A stretch of 64,000 bases of DNA, taken from positions 62,001 through 126,000 of the forward strand of contig VGUJ01000002.1 of assembly GCA_016874235.1 (NCBI GenBank), written 5' to 3'. The notes under the pieces are model-generated. The model had not been told where the DNA came from and ran no database searches. It saw only the letters and a list, made by a program, of their open reading frames with translations. The stretch is from Gammaproteobacteria bacterium. Lineage in GTDB: Bacteria; Pseudomonadota; Gammaproteobacteria; Steroidobacterales; Steroidobacteraceae. Positions 20,939 to 32,500 of the stretch are shown here, one piece after another (positions within the stretch are counted from its first letter, which is position 1; every line of letters begins with the position of its first letter). A program made the position numbers and the translations under genes.

Positions 20939-23208
20939 TCGACGAGCGCCGGCTCCTCGTTCGGAATGCACTCGAGATCGAGCCCCGAACTATCTTTCTT
21001 CACGCTTGCCCGCACCGTCCCGCCCCCGACGAGTTTGCCGAACAGCAACTCTTCGGCGAGCGGACGCTTGATGTGCTCCTGAATCACTCGCGCCATCGGG
21101 CGCGCGCCCATCTTCGGGTCATAGCCGGTTTTGGCAATCCAGCGTCGCGACTCGTCGTCGAGCTGTAGCGATACGCGCTTGCCTTCGAGTTGCGTTTCGA
21201 TTTCGACGAGCAGCTTCTCGACCACGCGCTCGATGGTCGCCTCGTCCAAGCCACCGAACTGGATGACGGCATCGAGACGGTTGCGGAACTCGGGCGAGAA
21301 CATTTTTTTGATCGCCTCCATACCGTCGCTCGCGTTGTCGGAGGGCATGAAGCCGATCGACGCACGAGCCATATCTGCTGCGCCGGCGTTGGTCGTCATG
21401 ACGATGATGACGTGACGGAAATCGGCCTTGCGACCGTTGTTGTCGGTCAAGGTGCCGTGATCCATCACCTGCAACAGCAAGTTGAAGACGTCCGGATGGG
21501 CCTTCTCGATTTCATCGAGTAACAACACGGCATGCGGATGCTTCGAGACGGCCTCGGTCAAGAGTCCGCCCTGATCGAAGCCGACATAGCCCGGCGGCGC
21601 GCCGATGAGACGCGAGACGGTGTGACGTTCCATGTACTCCGACATGTCGAATCGAATGAACTCGATACCGAGCGCGATGGCGAGTTGGCGCGTGACTTCG
21701 GTCTTACCGACGCCCGTAGGCCCGGCAAAGAGGAAACTCCCGACGGGTTTGCGCGAGTCACCGAGTCCGGACCGCGCCATCTTGATGGCCGAGGACAGCG
21801 TCTCGACGGCTTTGTCCTGGCCGAAAATGACGAGCTTGAGATTACGCTCGAGATTGCGGAGGACTTCTTTGTCGTTACTCGAGACCGTCTTTGGCGGAAT
21901 GCGTGCGATTCGCGCCACCACTTCTTCGATGTGATGCACATCGACGTCGGTCTCGCGCTCCGCCTCGGGCTTCAAGCGCAGACGCGCTCCCGCTTCGTCG
22001 ATGACGTCAATCGCCTTGTCAGGCAGGTGACGCTCGTTGATGTGTCGCGCCGAGAGTTCGGCGGCCGCCTTGAGTGCCGCGTCGGTGTACTTGACCTTGT
22101 GATGTTCCTCGAAGCGACTGCGCAAACCTTTGAGGATATCGATAGTCTCGGGCACCGTCGGCTCGACCACGTCGATTTTCTGAAAGCGACGCGCGAGCGC
22201 GTGGTCCTTTTCGAAGATGCCGCGATACTCGGAATAGGTCGTCGAGCCGATGCAGCGCAACTCGCCGTTGGTGAGCACGGGCTTGATGAGGTTTGACGCA
22301 TCCATGACGCCGCCCGAGGCTGCGCCGGCGCCGATGACCGTGTGAATCTCGTCGATGAAGAGCACAGCACCCGGCTGCTTGCGCAGATCCGCGAGCACCG
22401 CCTTGAGTCGCTTTTCAAAGTCGCCACGATATTTGGTGCCCGCGATCAGCGAACCCATATCGAGAGAATAAATGACGCAGTCGGCGAGCACCTCGGGCAC
22501 CTGACCCTCGACGATGCGACGAGCCAAACCTTCGGCGATGGCCGTCTTACCGACACCCGCCTCGCCCACGTAGAGCGGATTATTCTTGCGTCGGCGGCAA
22601 AGAATTTCGATCGTGCGTTCGACTTCCATCTGCCGGCCAATGAGCGGATCGATGCGACCTTCCTCGGCGAGCTTGTTGAGATTGGAGGCGTACTTCTCGA
22701 GCGCCCCGCCGCCCTCGGCTTCGGTGGTCGACGGCGCCGCAGCCGCTTCGTCTTTGGTCTCGCCGCGTTCGTCCGCGATCTTGGACATGCCGTGCGAGAT
22801 GTAATTGACGACATCGAGTCGCGCGACGTCCTGCCGATTGAGCAAGAACACGGCGTGGCTTTGCTTTTCACTGAAGATGGCGACGAGCACGTTGGCCACG
22901 CCCACTTCTTTTCGGCCACTCGACTGCACGTGGAACACGGCCCGCTGCAGCACTCGCTGGAATCCGAGGGTCGGCTGCACCTCGCGCTCGTCGCCGTCCG
23001 GTAAACGCGGCGTGCTCTGCTCGATGTGCTCACGAAGCTCAGCCGCGAGGCGCGGGACGTCCCCTCCACACGCCTTCAACACTTCTTTGACTCGCGGCGT
23101 GTCGAGGATGGCGAGCAGCAAGTGCTCGACGGTCAAAAATTCGTGCTTGCCTTCGCGCGCGACCTGGAAGGCGCTATTGAGACACGTTTCAAGTTCATTG
23201 GATAACAC
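20935..23208 (-). CDS. clpA: ATP-dependent Clp protease ATP-binding subunit ClpA
   Basis: The 757-residue Hsp100 unfoldase has the double Clp-N repeat (residues 1-145) that binds ClpS. Two AAA+ modules follow: D1 with [14 protein letters not shown] and [18 protein letters not shown], and D2 with [14 protein letters not shown] and [14 protein letters not shown]. The IGF-type loop that docks ClpP would be in D2 (ASIGFMPSD). It unfolds N-degron substrates for ClpP. It lies 34 bp downstream of clpS in one operon. Confidence 0.97.
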   Translation of the reverse strand: MLSNELETCLNSAFQVAREGKHEFLTVEHLLLAILDTPRVKEVLKACGGDVPRLAAELREHIEQSTPRLPDGDEREVQPTLGFQRVLQRAVFHVQSSGRKEVGVANVLVAIFSEKQSHAVFLLNRQDVARLDVVNYISHGMSKIADERGETKDEAAAAPSTTEAEGGGALEKYASNLNKLAEEGRIDPLIGRQMEVERTIEILCRRRKNNPLYVGEAGVGKTAIAEGLARRIVEGQVPEVLADCVIYSLDMGSLIAGTKYRGDFEKRLKAVLADLRKQPGAVLFIDEIHTVIGAGAASGGVMDASNLIKPVLTNGELRCIGSTTYSEYRGIFEKDHALARRFQKIDVVEPTVPETIDILKGLRSRFEEHHKVKYTDAALKAAAELSARHINERHLPDKAIDVIDEAGARLRLKPEAERETDVDVHHIEEVVARIARIPPKTVSSNDKEVLRNLERNLKLVIFGQDKAVETLSSAIKMARSGLGDSRKPVGSFLFAGPTGVGKTEVTRQLAIALGIEFIRFDMSEYMERHTVSRLIGAPPGYVGFDQGGLLTEAVSKHPHAVLLLDEIEKAHPDVFNLLLQVMDHGTLTDNNGRKADFRHVIIVMTTNAGAADMARASIGFMPSDNASDGMEAIKKMFSPEFRNRLDAVIQFGGLDEATIERVVEKLLVEIETQLEGKRVSLQLDDESRRWIAKTGYDPKMGARPMARVIQEHIKRPLAEELLFGKLVGGGTVRASVKKDSSGLDLECIPNEEPALVD

Positions 23209-23242
23209 GATCAGGCACTCCGTTGCGGCTCTCGCCTTGGTC

Positions 23243-23560
23243 TCACGTCTCTTCGAGCGTACACATGAGCGGATGCTGGTGATCCCGCGAATAACGGGTC
23301 ACGAGCGCCACCTTGGTCTCGGCGATCTCATGGGTGAAGACCCCACAAACGCCTTTGCCGTGCATGTGCACCTCAAGCATCACTTGCGTCGCCTTCGTGC
23401 GACCCATGCCGAAGAATCGCTCGAGCACATCGACCACGAACTCCATGGGCGTGTAATCGTCGTTGAGCAGGAGGACCTGGAACAACGGCGGTTGTTTGAC
23501 CTCGGGTGTGGCCTCGGCGACCGAGGTATCCGAAATCGGGCGGCTCTCTTCAGCAGACAT
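23243..23560 (-). CDS. clpS: ATP-dependent Clp protease adaptor ClpS
   Basis: The 105-residue protein has a flexible N-terminus followed by the ClpS fold. Conserved blocks are [20 protein letters not shown] (with the NDDxTP.EFV N-degron pocket), [22 protein letters not shown] and [12 protein letters not shown]. It delivers N-end-rule substrates to ClpA. First gene of the clpSA unit, divergent from gspC with about 60 bp between. Confidence 0.96.
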   Translation of the reverse strand: MSAEESRPISDTSVAEATPEVKQPPLFQVLLLNDDYTPMEFVVDVLERFFGMGRTKATQVMLEVHMHGKGVCGVFTHEIAETKVALVTRYSRDHQHPLMCTLEET

Positions 23561-23619
23561 GTCACGGTTATAGGGGTGGACAGAAGCGAACTCAAGTGTG
23601 GCCCGGCAGGCGGCTAGGT

Positions 23620-24450
23620 ATGATTCGGTCCATGCGTCGCCTTCCGCTCGATCCCGCCCACTTAATCACCGCCCTGCTGGCGGTCGCCATCGGTTTACAG
23701 CTGGCCTGGATGATCACCGGTGCCTTCGGCGCCCGTCACGAGGGCAGCCGCGCCTCCGAGGCCCTTCCTCAAGCCATCAGCCCCTTCGAAATCATCCAAT
23801 CCGCAAGACTCTTCGGCACGCTTGAAGGGGGTTCGACCCCGTCATCGGCCGTTGCGCCCGTCAGCACCCAAGGTCTCGTCTTGGTCGGCGTCCTCGCCTC
23901 CACCGACCCGCAAGGCGGTCGCGCCATTATCGGCGAGTCCGCGGGGCTCGCGCGGGTGTACGCCATCGGCGCCACACTGCCCGGTGGTTCGAGGCTCGCC
24001 GAGGTCTACCCCGATCGGGTAATGCTCGATCGGGGCGGGAGCCTCGAGACCCTGCCGCTGCCGCGACAGGGCGGCACTCCGGGCGCTGTCAGCGCCGGGG
24101 CCATGACGCCTGACACGTTGCCGTCCGCAGAGGGCGCCTCCTCGGGCGACGATCTTGCCAATACCATCCGTTGGCAGGCTGTCATGCGATCCGACAAACC
24201 GTCGGGTGTACGGGTCTACCCGGGCAGTGACGCGCAGCGATTCACGAGTCTCGGTCTGCAGTCTGGCGACCTGATCCTCGCAATCAACGACGCACCCCTC
24301 GCCGACCAAGCCAATGGCGAACAGTTTCTGAAAACCTTGGCCGGTGCCCCGCAAGCCCGACTCACGATCGAGCGTAACGGCCGGACCGAGACGCTGACGG
24401 TCGATCTGACCGCTCTCGCACCCGCATCGGGTGAGCGTTCACGCCCATGA
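23620..24450 (+). CDS. gspC: Type II secretion system protein C
   Basis: The 276-residue protein has one TM helix near the N-terminus ([23 protein letters not shown]), the periplasmic HR domain ([21 protein letters not shown], residues about 85-150) that contacts GspD, and a C-terminal PDZ domain ([20 protein letters not shown], about 205-270). The ATG at 23620 follows AGGCGGCTAGGT; a second Met at 23632 is possible. It couples the inner-membrane platform to the secretin. Heads gspCDEF, with ATGA overlap to gspD. Confidence 0.9.
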   Translation: MIRSMRRLPLDPAHLITALLAVAIGLQLAWMITGAFGARHEGSRASEALPQAISPFEIIQSARLFGTLEGGSTPSSAVAPVSTQGLVLVGVLASTDPQGGRAIIGESAGLARVYAIGATLPGGSRLAEVYPDRVMLDRGGSLETLPLPRQGGTPGAVSAGAMTPDTLPSAEGASSGDDLANTIRWQAVMRSDKPSGVRVYPGSDAQRFTSLGLQSGDLILAINDAPLADQANGEQFLKTLAGAPQARLTIERNGRTETLTVDLTALAPASGERSRP

Positions 24451-26495
24451 CACGCCGATCCGATATATTCGGGCCCTCGATGCTGTCGCCCTCCCGCCCA
24501 TTGCCGATCAACAACCCCGTTCTGGCCTTCGTGCTGGCAGCGTGGGTCACCGTCGCCGCAGCGCCGCTCGCCGCCCAGGGATCCGGATCGGGGACCGCTC
24601 GCATCACACCTAATTTCAAGGATGCCGAAATCACCCAGGTGATCGAAGCGGTCGCCGCCTCGACCGGGCGCAGCATCATCGTCGACCCCCGCGTTCGCGC
24701 GCAGGTCACGATGCTCTCGTCGACGCCGATGACGCCTTCCGCCTTCTACGAGGCGTTCCTCGCCTTGTTGCAAGTTCATGGCTTCGTGGCCGTGCCCTCA
24801 GGGAACGTGATCAAGATCATCCCTGACGCCAACTCGCGCACCATGCCGGGCAACGATCTGCCCGAACGGGTGAGCGACACGTCGGATGAGCTCGTGACGC
24901 AGGTGGTCGCGGTCAATAACGTCAGCGCTGCACAGCTCGTCGCAATCTTGCGACCCCTCATGCCGCAGAACGCGCATCTGGCCGCGTATCCGTCGTCGAA
25001 TACTTTGATTCTCGCCGACCGGGCGAGCAACGTGAACCGCATGGTGCGCATCATCAAGCGCATCGATCAGGCGAGCGACGCCGACGTCGAAGTCGTCGCC
25101 ATGCAGAACGCCTCGGCAGCAGAGGTCGTCCGTACGATGACCGCACTCAACCCCGCTCAAGCCCAGGCCGAGGGCGGGATGGCACCGCTGCGCGTCGTGG
25201 CCGACGAACGTTCGAACAGTATTTTGCTTGCCGGCGATAAAACCCAGCGACTCCGTGCGCGGACGCTGATCGCCTATCTCGACACCCCGCTCACCTCGGG
25301 TGGCGACACGCGCGTGCGATATCTGCGTTACGCCGACGCCGAGAAAATCGCTGAGAAATTGAAGGAACAAGTGACGGGCACCTCAGGGGCCACGGCCGCC
25401 ACAACCGGCGCGGCCTCAGCCGTGGGAGGCGCGACCACGATCTGGGCGGAACCCGAGACCAATGCGCTCGTGATCACCGCGCCCGCCAAAACCATGAATT
25501 CTTTGATGGCCGTGATCGACAAGCTCGATATTCGTCGGGCGCAAGTCATCGTCGAAGCCATCATCGTCGAGGTGTCGGCCGACAAGTCAGCCGAGCTGGG
25601 TGTCAACTGGCTACTCGACGGATCGAACTCCGATCAGGCCGTGGGCGGGTTCATCGAGCCCGTGGGCGGAACGAGCATTTTTGATCTCGTTCGAGCCGCA
25701 CGCGACCCGTCGACCATCACGGGCGCTCCTCGCGGCACCACGGTGGGCGTGGGTCGACTCGCGGACACGGGCATCAACTTTGCGGCCGTGCTGCGCGCAC
25801 TGCGCGGCGACTCGACGACGAACATCATCGCGACGCCTTCGATCGTGACCATGGACAACCAGTCGGCCGAGATCAAGGTGGCGCAAGAGGTACCCTTCGT
25901 GACGGGGCAGTTCACGAACGCGGGCGGTAACGCTGGCAACACCTTGAACCCCTTCCAGACGATCCAGCGTCAGGAAGTCGGCACCATCTTGAAGATCACG
26001 CCGCAGATCAACGAAGGCAATGCCGTGATGCTCAAGATTGAGCAAGAGAGCTCGAGCATTGCCGCCAGCAGCAGCGGTGCCGTCGATCTCATCACTAACA
26101 AACGTACGATCAGCACCAACGTGCTCATCGAGGACGGGGGCACCGTCGTACTCGGCGGACTCATCCAAGATTCACAAACCGGCGGCGAACAGCGCGTGCC
26201 CTTTCTCGGGCGCATCCCGGTGATCGGCGAAGCCTTCCGCACCCGCAGCGCCAAGAAAACGAAGACCAACCTGATGGTATTCATCCAGCCACGCATTCTT
26301 CGCGACGGAACGGACACCACGTTCGAGACGAATCAAAAATACAACTACATGCGTGACCAGCAGCGCGCCCTCGGGCCTCAACGTGAGGCCCTGCCGTTGT
26401 TGCCGGGCGAACCGCGCGCGATCTTGCCCGAGATTCCGGCTGTGCCGACCCAAGAGTCGACCTCCGCCGAACCCGCGGCGGAGTCCCCCAAATGA
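24447..26495 (+). CDS. gspD: Type II secretion system secretin
   Basis: The 682-residue outer-membrane secretin has a hydrophobic signal segment (residues about 25-45, ending PLAAQ), N0 and N1-N3 ring domains ([14 protein letters not shown]; repeated KH-like units with [13 protein letters not shown] and [13 protein letters not shown]), and the secretin barrel ([56 protein letters not shown]). No lipobox is seen in the signal, so targeting may need a separate pilotin. Overlaps gspC and gspE by ATGA. Confidence 0.96.
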   Translation: MTRRSDIFGPSMLSPSRPLPINNPVLAFVLAAWVTVAAAPLAAQGSGSGTARITPNFKDAEITQVIEAVAASTGRSIIVDPRVRAQVTMLSSTPMTPSAFYEAFLALLQVHGFVAVPSGNVIKIIPDANSRTMPGNDLPERVSDTSDELVTQVVAVNNVSAAQLVAILRPLMPQNAHLAAYPSSNTLILADRASNVNRMVRIIKRIDQASDADVEVVAMQNASAAEVVRTMTALNPAQAQAEGGMAPLRVVADERSNSILLAGDKTQRLRARTLIAYLDTPLTSGGDTRVRYLRYADAEKIAEKLKEQVTGTSGATAATTGAASAVGGATTIWAEPETNALVITAPAKTMNSLMAVIDKLDIRRAQVIVEAIIVEVSADKSAELGVNWLLDGSNSDQAVGGFIEPVGGTSIFDLVRAARDPSTITGAPRGTTVGVGRLADTGINFAAVLRALRGDSTTNIIATPSIVTMDNQSAEIKVAQEVPFVTGQFTNAGGNAGNTLNPFQTIQRQEVGTILKITPQINEGNAVMLKIEQESSSIAASSSGAVDLITNKRTISTNVLIEDGGTVVLGGLIQDSQTGGEQRVPFLGRIPVIGEAFRTRSAKKTKTNLMVFIQPRILRDGTDTTFETNQKYNYMRDQQRALGPQREALPLLPGEPRAILPEIPAVPTQESTSAEPAAESPK

Positions 26496-27979
26496 ATGCG
26501 CAGTCGGGCGCGATCACTGCCCCGACGCCCCTGCTTCCGCTCGCGTTCTGCCGTCGACACGGTGTGCTGTTGCGTCGCCTCGAGGACGGTCGACTTCAGC
26601 TCGCGCTGCATCCGGACGCGACGCCGCTCGCGATCGCTGAAGCACGACGGCATGTCGGTCACCCCTTGGCGCTCGAGCGCGTCGCTTCAGAGCATTTCGA
26701 AGAATTGCTGCGCGAGGCCTACGAAGCGGGCAGCGATGCCCAGGCCGCCGCAGGTGGACTCGAAGACACGACGGACCTGAGTTTTCTGGCTCAGGATCTT
26801 CCAGAGCAGGCCGATCTGCTCGAGAGTGAGGACGACGCGCCGATCATTCGGCTCATCAATGCTCTGCTCACCCAAGCCGTCAAAGATAACGCGTCGGACA
26901 TCCACATCGAGCCCTACGAAAATCGTCTCGTCGTTCGCTTGCGTGTCGACGGCGTCTTGCGCGAAGTGCTGCAAACCCGTCGCGCGGTCGCAGGTGCCGT
27001 CGTCTCGCGTATCAAGGTGATGTCCAAACTCGACATCGCCGAAAAAAGACTCCCGCAAGATGGGCGTATCAGCCTGAGGGTGGGTGGTCGCGCGGTCGAT
27101 GTGCGTGTGTCGACGATTCCGTCGGGCCATGGCGAGCGGGTGGTCTTGCGACTGCTCGATAAACAGGCGGGCCGGCTCGATCTTGGCGAACTGGGGATGG
27201 AGCCCCCAATCGAAGCCTTGCTCGATCGCCTCATTCACAAACCAAACGGTATCTTGCTCGTGACGGGGCCCACAGGCTCGGGAAAGACGACGACCCTCTA
27301 CGCCGGGCTCTCGCGACTCAACGACGCGACGCGCAACATCATGACGGTCGAGGATCCGATCGAGTACTACCTCGATGGCATCGGCCAAACGCAGGTGAAC
27401 ACCAAGGTCGACATGAGCTTCGCCCGCGGACTGCGCGCGATCCTGCGTCAAGATCCGGACATCGTCATGGTCGGTGAAATCCGTGATCTCGAAACGGCGC
27501 AGATCGCCGTGCAGGCCTCGCTCACCGGACACCTCGTGCTCTCGACGCTGCACACCAATACGGCCGTGGGGGCCGTTACCCGATTGCGCGATATGGGAAT
27601 CGAACCCTTCCTGCTCGCCTCAAGCCTGATCGGCATCGTGGCGCAGCGCCTTGTACGTACACTTGATCCCAACTCACGCGAATCCTTCGTGGCAGGCGAA
27701 CTCGAACGTCGGCAACTCGGCTTGCCGATGGGCGTGCCCGCTCCGACCTTGTATCGACCTGCGACGAGTGGCGCGGGATATCGTGGACGCACGGGTATCT
27801 ATGAACTCGTGCAAGTCGATGATGAGATGCGCACTCTCATCCACGACGGCGCCTCGGAGGCCGACCTTGAGCGACATGCGAGGCAATCCACACCGTCCAT
27901 TCGCGACGATGGTATGGCCAAAGTATTGCGTGGCGTGACGTCGCTCGAAGAAGTGTTGCGCGTCACGCGCGAGGACTGA
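26492..27979 (+). CDS. gspE: Type II secretion system ATPase
   Basis: The 495-residue hexameric ATPase drives pseudopilus assembly. Residues 1-110 form the N1 domains that bind GspL. The core holds Walker [13 protein letters not shown] (259-270), the Asp box [18 protein letters not shown], Walker [17 protein letters not shown] and the His box [12 protein letters not shown]. The usual zinc-binding tetracysteine insert is altered: the positions read LDPNSRE and [12 protein letters not shown], without Cys. It is coupled to gspD by ATGA and lies 4 bp before gspF. Confidence 0.95.
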   Translation: MNAQSGAITAPTPLLPLAFCRRHGVLLRRLEDGRLQLALHPDATPLAIAEARRHVGHPLALERVASEHFEELLREAYEAGSDAQAAAGGLEDTTDLSFLAQDLPEQADLLESEDDAPIIRLINALLTQAVKDNASDIHIEPYENRLVVRLRVDGVLREVLQTRRAVAGAVVSRIKVMSKLDIAEKRLPQDGRISLRVGGRAVDVRVSTIPSGHGERVVLRLLDKQAGRLDLGELGMEPPIEALLDRLIHKPNGILLVTGPTGSGKTTTLYAGLSRLNDATRNIMTVEDPIEYYLDGIGQTQVNTKVDMSFARGLRAILRQDPDIVMVGEIRDLETAQIAVQASLTGHLVLSTLHTNTAVGAVTRLRDMGIEPFLLASSLIGIVAQRLVRTLDPNSRESFVAGELERRQLGLPMGVPAPTLYRPATSGAGYRGRTGIYELVQVDDEMRTLIHDGASEADLERHARQSTPSIRDDGMAKVLRGVTSLEEVLRVTRED

Positions 27980-27983
27980 GCCC

Positions 27984-29192
27984 GTGGCCGCCTGGGATTA
28001 CGTCGCTCTCGATGCCTCGGGTCGCGAACAACGTGGCGTGCTCGAGGGCGACAGCGCAAGACAGGTTCGACAAACGCTACGTGAACGGGCTTTGCTCCCG
28101 GTCAGTGTCGACCCGGTTCGCGAGTCAAACAGGCGCTCATTCGAGCGGTTCAGGGGGCGCATTGGTTCGTCTGATGTCGCCTTACTCACGCGTCAACTCG
28201 CGACTCTCGTACGCGCCGCCCTACCGCTTGAAGAAGCGTTGCTCGCCGTCTCTCAGCAAAGCGAAAAACCTGCGGTGCAGCGCGTCGTGGCGGCTGTTCG
28301 CGCGCGAGTGGTCGAGGGTGAGGCGCTCGCCGAAGCCTTGCGCGGATTTCCGCGTGTGTTCCCCGAGATCTTTCGGGCAACGATCGCTGCGGGAGAGCAA
28401 TCGGGCAAGCTCGATACCGTACTCGAGCGGCTCGCCGACTACACCGAGAGCCGCGACCAACTTCGCCAGCGCGTGCTCGGCGCCCTGCTCTATCCCATCG
28501 TGCTCACGGTCATATGCATCGCCGTGATCGCCGGCTTACTGAGTTTCGTCGTCCCCAAAGTGGTGACGGTATTCGAGTCAGGCAACGCCGAGTTGCCCAT
28601 GCTGACCCAGATACTGATCGTGACTAGCGACGCCTTGCGGGTTGCGGGTCCTTGGATCCTGCTGGCGCTCGCCTTGGGCACGGTGATGTTTCTGCGCTGG
28701 GTACGCGCCCCCGCGGCTCGACATCGAGTTGACGGATGGCTGCTTCGTCTGCCGCTCGCCGGACGACTCATCCGGGGATTCAATGCCGCCCGGTTCACAC
28801 GCACCTTGAGCATTTTGACCGGCAGCGCCGTCCCGGTCCTCGAAGCCCTGCGGATCGCGTCAGGGGTCATCTCGAACCTCCCCATGCGAGAGGCGGTGGC
28901 GGCGGCGGCCGAGCGGGTACGAGAGGGTGCGCCGATCGGTCGGTCGCTCGCAGCCAGCCGGCTCTTCCCGCCGATGACGGTACATCTCATCTCGAGCGGA
29001 GAGTCCAGCGGCCGTCTCGAAGACATGTTGTCACGTGCCGCAGACAATCAGGAACGGGAACTCGACGGCATGCTGACCGGGCTCGTCGGCCTGCTCGGCC
29101 CCCTGCTGATCGTCGGCATGGGGCTCATCGTCCTTGTCATCGTGTTCGCCATGCTCATGCCGATCTTTGAGATGAACACCCTCGTACGCTGA
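27984..29192 (+). CDS. gspF: Type II secretion system inner-membrane protein F
   Basis: The 402-residue platform protein has two repeated GspF cytoplasmic domains (SSDVALLTRQLATLVRAALPLEEAL near residue 62; FNAARFTRTLSILTGSAVPVLEAL near 268) and three TM helices (about 165-190, 220-240, 370-395). The N-terminal WDYVALDASGREQRGVLEGDS is typical. GTG start at 27984. It organises the pseudopilus platform. No gspG-N follow, so the rest of the system must lie elsewhere. Confidence 0.95.
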   Translation: MAAWDYVALDASGREQRGVLEGDSARQVRQTLRERALLPVSVDPVRESNRRSFERFRGRIGSSDVALLTRQLATLVRAALPLEEALLAVSQQSEKPAVQRVVAAVRARVVEGEALAEALRGFPRVFPEIFRATIAAGEQSGKLDTVLERLADYTESRDQLRQRVLGALLYPIVLTVICIAVIAGLLSFVVPKVVTVFESGNAELPMLTQILIVTSDALRVAGPWILLALALGTVMFLRWVRAPAARHRVDGWLLRLPLAGRLIRGFNAARFTRTLSILTGSAVPVLEALRIASGVISNLPMREAVAAAAERVREGAPIGRSLAASRLFPPMTVHLISSGESSGRLEDMLSRAADNQERELDGMLTGLVGLLGPLLIVGMGLIVLVIVFAMLMPIFEMNTLVR

Positions 29193-29271
29193 CGCACCGC
29201 TCAACCCTCTCCCCCCGTTGCAAGATGGACGAACACGAAATAAATTTCGCGCGTCGAGGGGGTTCACGATC

Positions 29272-29532
29272 ATGAGCGAAAGACCAGCGCAAGACGACTT
29301 CGACGAAGAACTCGATCTCGATTCGGGCGAAGACGTGGATCAGGTCATCCGAGACTTCGACCAGACGCGTCGGCGTAGCCCTCCGAAGGGTAGCGGCGAT
29401 CCGGCTTGGCGACGCCTCGAGCAGATGCGCGAAGAAAAGCGTACGGCCGATCTCATCAGCGACTTTGACGACTACGACATCGGCGACAGCGAGAGCACGC
29501 CCGCGCGCGGCAAGCGTAGCGGTCGGCACTGA
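29272..29532 (+). CDS. Small acidic protein of unknown function
   Basis: The 86-residue protein starts MSERPAQDDFDEELDLDSGEDVDQ, has a central helical segment PAWRRLEQMREEKRTADLISDFDD, and a basic tail GKRSGRH. There is no signal or TM helix. The central helix resembles small PA3496-type proteins of pseudomonads, but I cannot claim orthology. The ATG follows GAGGGGG at a suitable distance. A CGAAA-TAAA-TTTCG dyad lies upstream at about 29236-29249, between it and gspF. It ends 35 bp before the convergent dnaE2 stop. Confidence 0.6.
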   Translation: MSERPAQDDFDEELDLDSGEDVDQVIRDFDQTRRRSPPKGSGDPAWRRLEQMREEKRTADLISDFDDYDIGDSESTPARGKRSGRH

Positions 29533-29567
29533 CCGTCGCGCTGAATCGTCGCGCGTCCTCGTCACGC

Positions 29568-32500
29568 CTAGCGGAAGTCCCGCGAACGCGTCACCAACCG
29601 CCCGAGTAAACGGCTGCGGTCGTAGAGTTGCTCCACGATGACGTGGGTTACGAGTCCCTCGCGCTGCAACCGACCCTCGACCTCCATCAGACGCGACTCG
29701 AACAACTCGCGTTTGTGTCTCGCACCGACCGCCTTCCAGACGATCAGATTGACGTGACCGGTATCGTCCTCGAGCGTGACGAAGGTGACACCGCTCGCCG
29801 TCGACGGCTTTTGTCGCGTCGTGACGAGACCCGCCACGCTGACTCGCGCGCCATCGTCGAGTTGCGAGAGCTCCGCCGCGCGGACCACGCCTCGTCGCTC
29901 GAACGGCGCACGCAGCAAGGCAAGCGGGTGTCTTCCTAAAGTAAGCCCGAGATGCCGATAGTCGGCGACGAGGTTCTCGCCCTCGGTGGGCGTCGTGAGC
30001 ATGGGCAAGGCCTCCTCGCGAGCAGGCGGCGCCAGAGGCAACTCCACTTCAGTTCCTGCCACCGCCCAAAATGCGCGATGACGATTGCCAGTGAGTGTCG
30101 TACACGCACCGGCTGCCGCGAGCGCTTCGAGATCACCGCGATCGAGCGCTGCCGCAGCCGCGAGATCTTGTAAATCAAAGAATATGGACTCACGGCCCTC
30201 GGACCCTCGTCGCGCTTCGGTGCGTAGGCCTCGAACCTCGACGATGCGTACCGCCACGACCTGCGCTAAACCGCGCACGAGTCTGAGCCCGAGACGGATC
30301 GCAGGTCGCGCACTCGTCGATCGATCGTCGACAGCTTCGAGCGTGCAATCCCAGTCGCTCACGCAGACATCGACGGGCCTCACCTCGACACCATGCTCGC
30401 GCGCATCGCGGACGAGTTGCGAGACGGAGTAGAACCCCATCGGTTGGCTGTTGATGAGCGCTGCGGTGAAAGCTGCAGGCTCGTGATGCTTGAGCCAGGC
30501 CGACACGTAAACGAGTAACGCGAAACTCGCGGCATGCGACTCGGGGAATCCGTATTCGCCGAAACCTTTTATCTGTTCGAAGATGCGCGCCGCAAACTCC
30601 TCGCTATAGCCCCGCTCGCGCATGCCGGAGATGAGGCGCTCACCGAAGTGGCCGAGCCCTCCGTATCGTTTCCAGGCCGCCATTGCACGACGCAACTGAT
30701 CAGCCTCCCCCGGCGTGAAACCTGCCGCAACGATCGCCACCTGCATCACCTGCTCCTGGAAGATCGGCACCCCGAGCGTACGCTGCAATACGCCTTTGAC
30801 CGCTTCGCTGGGATAACTCACCTGCTCTTCGCCGCGACGACGACGTAGATAGGGGTGAACCATGTCGCCCTGAATCGGCCCCGGGCGCACGATGGCCACC
30901 TCGATGACGAGATCATAGAAATTGCGTGGACGCAGACGCGGCAGCATCGCCATCTGCGCACGCGACTCGACCTGGAACACCCCGACCGAATCCGCGCGGC
31001 ACAGCATGTCATAGACACGCGGATCTTCAGGCGGTACCGATGCCAGGGTGATCGGTGACTCACCCCGTGCGAGTCGCCATTGCGAGGCGAGATCGAGTGC
31101 GCGGCGGATCGCCGTCAACATACCGAGCGCGAGCAGGTCGACCTTGAGCAACCCGAGCGCATCGAGGTCGTCTTTGTCCCATTGAATGACCGTGCGATCG
31201 GCCATGCTCGCGTTCTCGACCGGCACGAGTTCCTCGAGCAGATCGCGAGCGATCACGAATCCACCGACATGCTGCGAAAGATGCCGTGGAAATCCGAGCA
31301 ATTGCGGCGCGAGCTCGAGCAACAAAGAAAGCCGACGTCGCAATACCGGATCGTGGATGTCGAAGCCTGCTTCATCGAGCCTCTCGAGGAACGGCGTGAG
31401 CGCGCGCTCGTGCACCGCTCCATCGTGCTCGCGAGGCGGGTGGTGACCGAGACTGCGGTCCCAGCGACTCACTGCCGAAGCAATTCTTTCGACGGCGGGC
31501 AACGGAAACCCCAAGGCCTTGGCCAGATCGCGCAACACGCTGCGCGGTCGGTAGCAAATGACCGTCGCAGCGAGCGCGGCACGATGCCGACCGTATTTTT
31601 GATAAACGTACTGGATGACCTCTTCGCGACGCTCATGCTCGAAATCGACGTCGATATCGGGTGGCTCGTTACGTTCTCGCGAAATGAAACGCTCGAATAG
31701 CATCGACATGCGTGAGGGGTCGACCTCGGTGATACCGAGGCAATAACAGACCGCAGAGTTGGCGGCCGAGCCACGGCCCTGGCAAAGAATTCCGCGGCTG
31801 CGCGCAAACTCGACGATGTCGTGCACGGTCAGAAAATACGGTTCGTAGGCAAGTTCGCTGATCAACGCGAGCTCGTGCTCGACGAGCGTTCGTACGTAGG
31901 CCGGCATGACATCACGCGTTGCGCTACCGCCCCAGCGACGCTCTGCTCCGCGCTCGACCAGCGTGCGCAACCAAGACGCCGGCGTATGTGTTTCGGGGAC
32001 GATTTCGCGCGGATACTCGTAACGCAGTTCATCGAGCGAGAAGCGACAACGCGCCGCGATGACGAGCGTTTCGGCGAGCAGCGCAGGCGGATAGAGCCGC
32101 GCGAGACGATGGCGCTCACGCAGGTGTCGCTCGCCGCAGGGCAACAACTCGAGTCCTGCCGCATCGACCGTGGTGTTGAGGCGAATCGCCGTCAGCGCAT
32201 CGTGCAGTCGACGTCGTGCGCGCGAATGCATGCAGACACCACCGGCGGCCACGAGCGGCAACCCCACCTCGTTCGAGAGGCGCGTGAGCGTGGCGAGATG
32301 GGCGCGCTCGGTGCCGTCACGCAGCAACTCCACAGCGATCCAGGCGGCGCCATCAAAATGCTCGCGCAACCAGGTGGCGGCATCGCAGTTGTTCAAGTCG
32401 GCGGGTCGCGGCGCCCACAGCACGAGACAGTGCATCGGCGAGAGGAGCTCGACCACATCGCTTCGGGTCAGGCGATAACTACCCTTCGGCGCGGCACGAC

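Noticed and set aside
21532-22296. 254-codon plus-strand frame inside clpA
   Set aside because: Mirror frame of ClpA caused by codon bias; no recognisable domain.
26687-27553. 288-codon minus-strand frame against gspE
   Set aside because: His/Arg-rich shadow of GspE; no start context or homology.
29236-29249. CGAAA-TAAA-TTTCG dyad after gspF as a terminator
   Set aside because: Short AT-rich stem without a T-tract; too weak to call.
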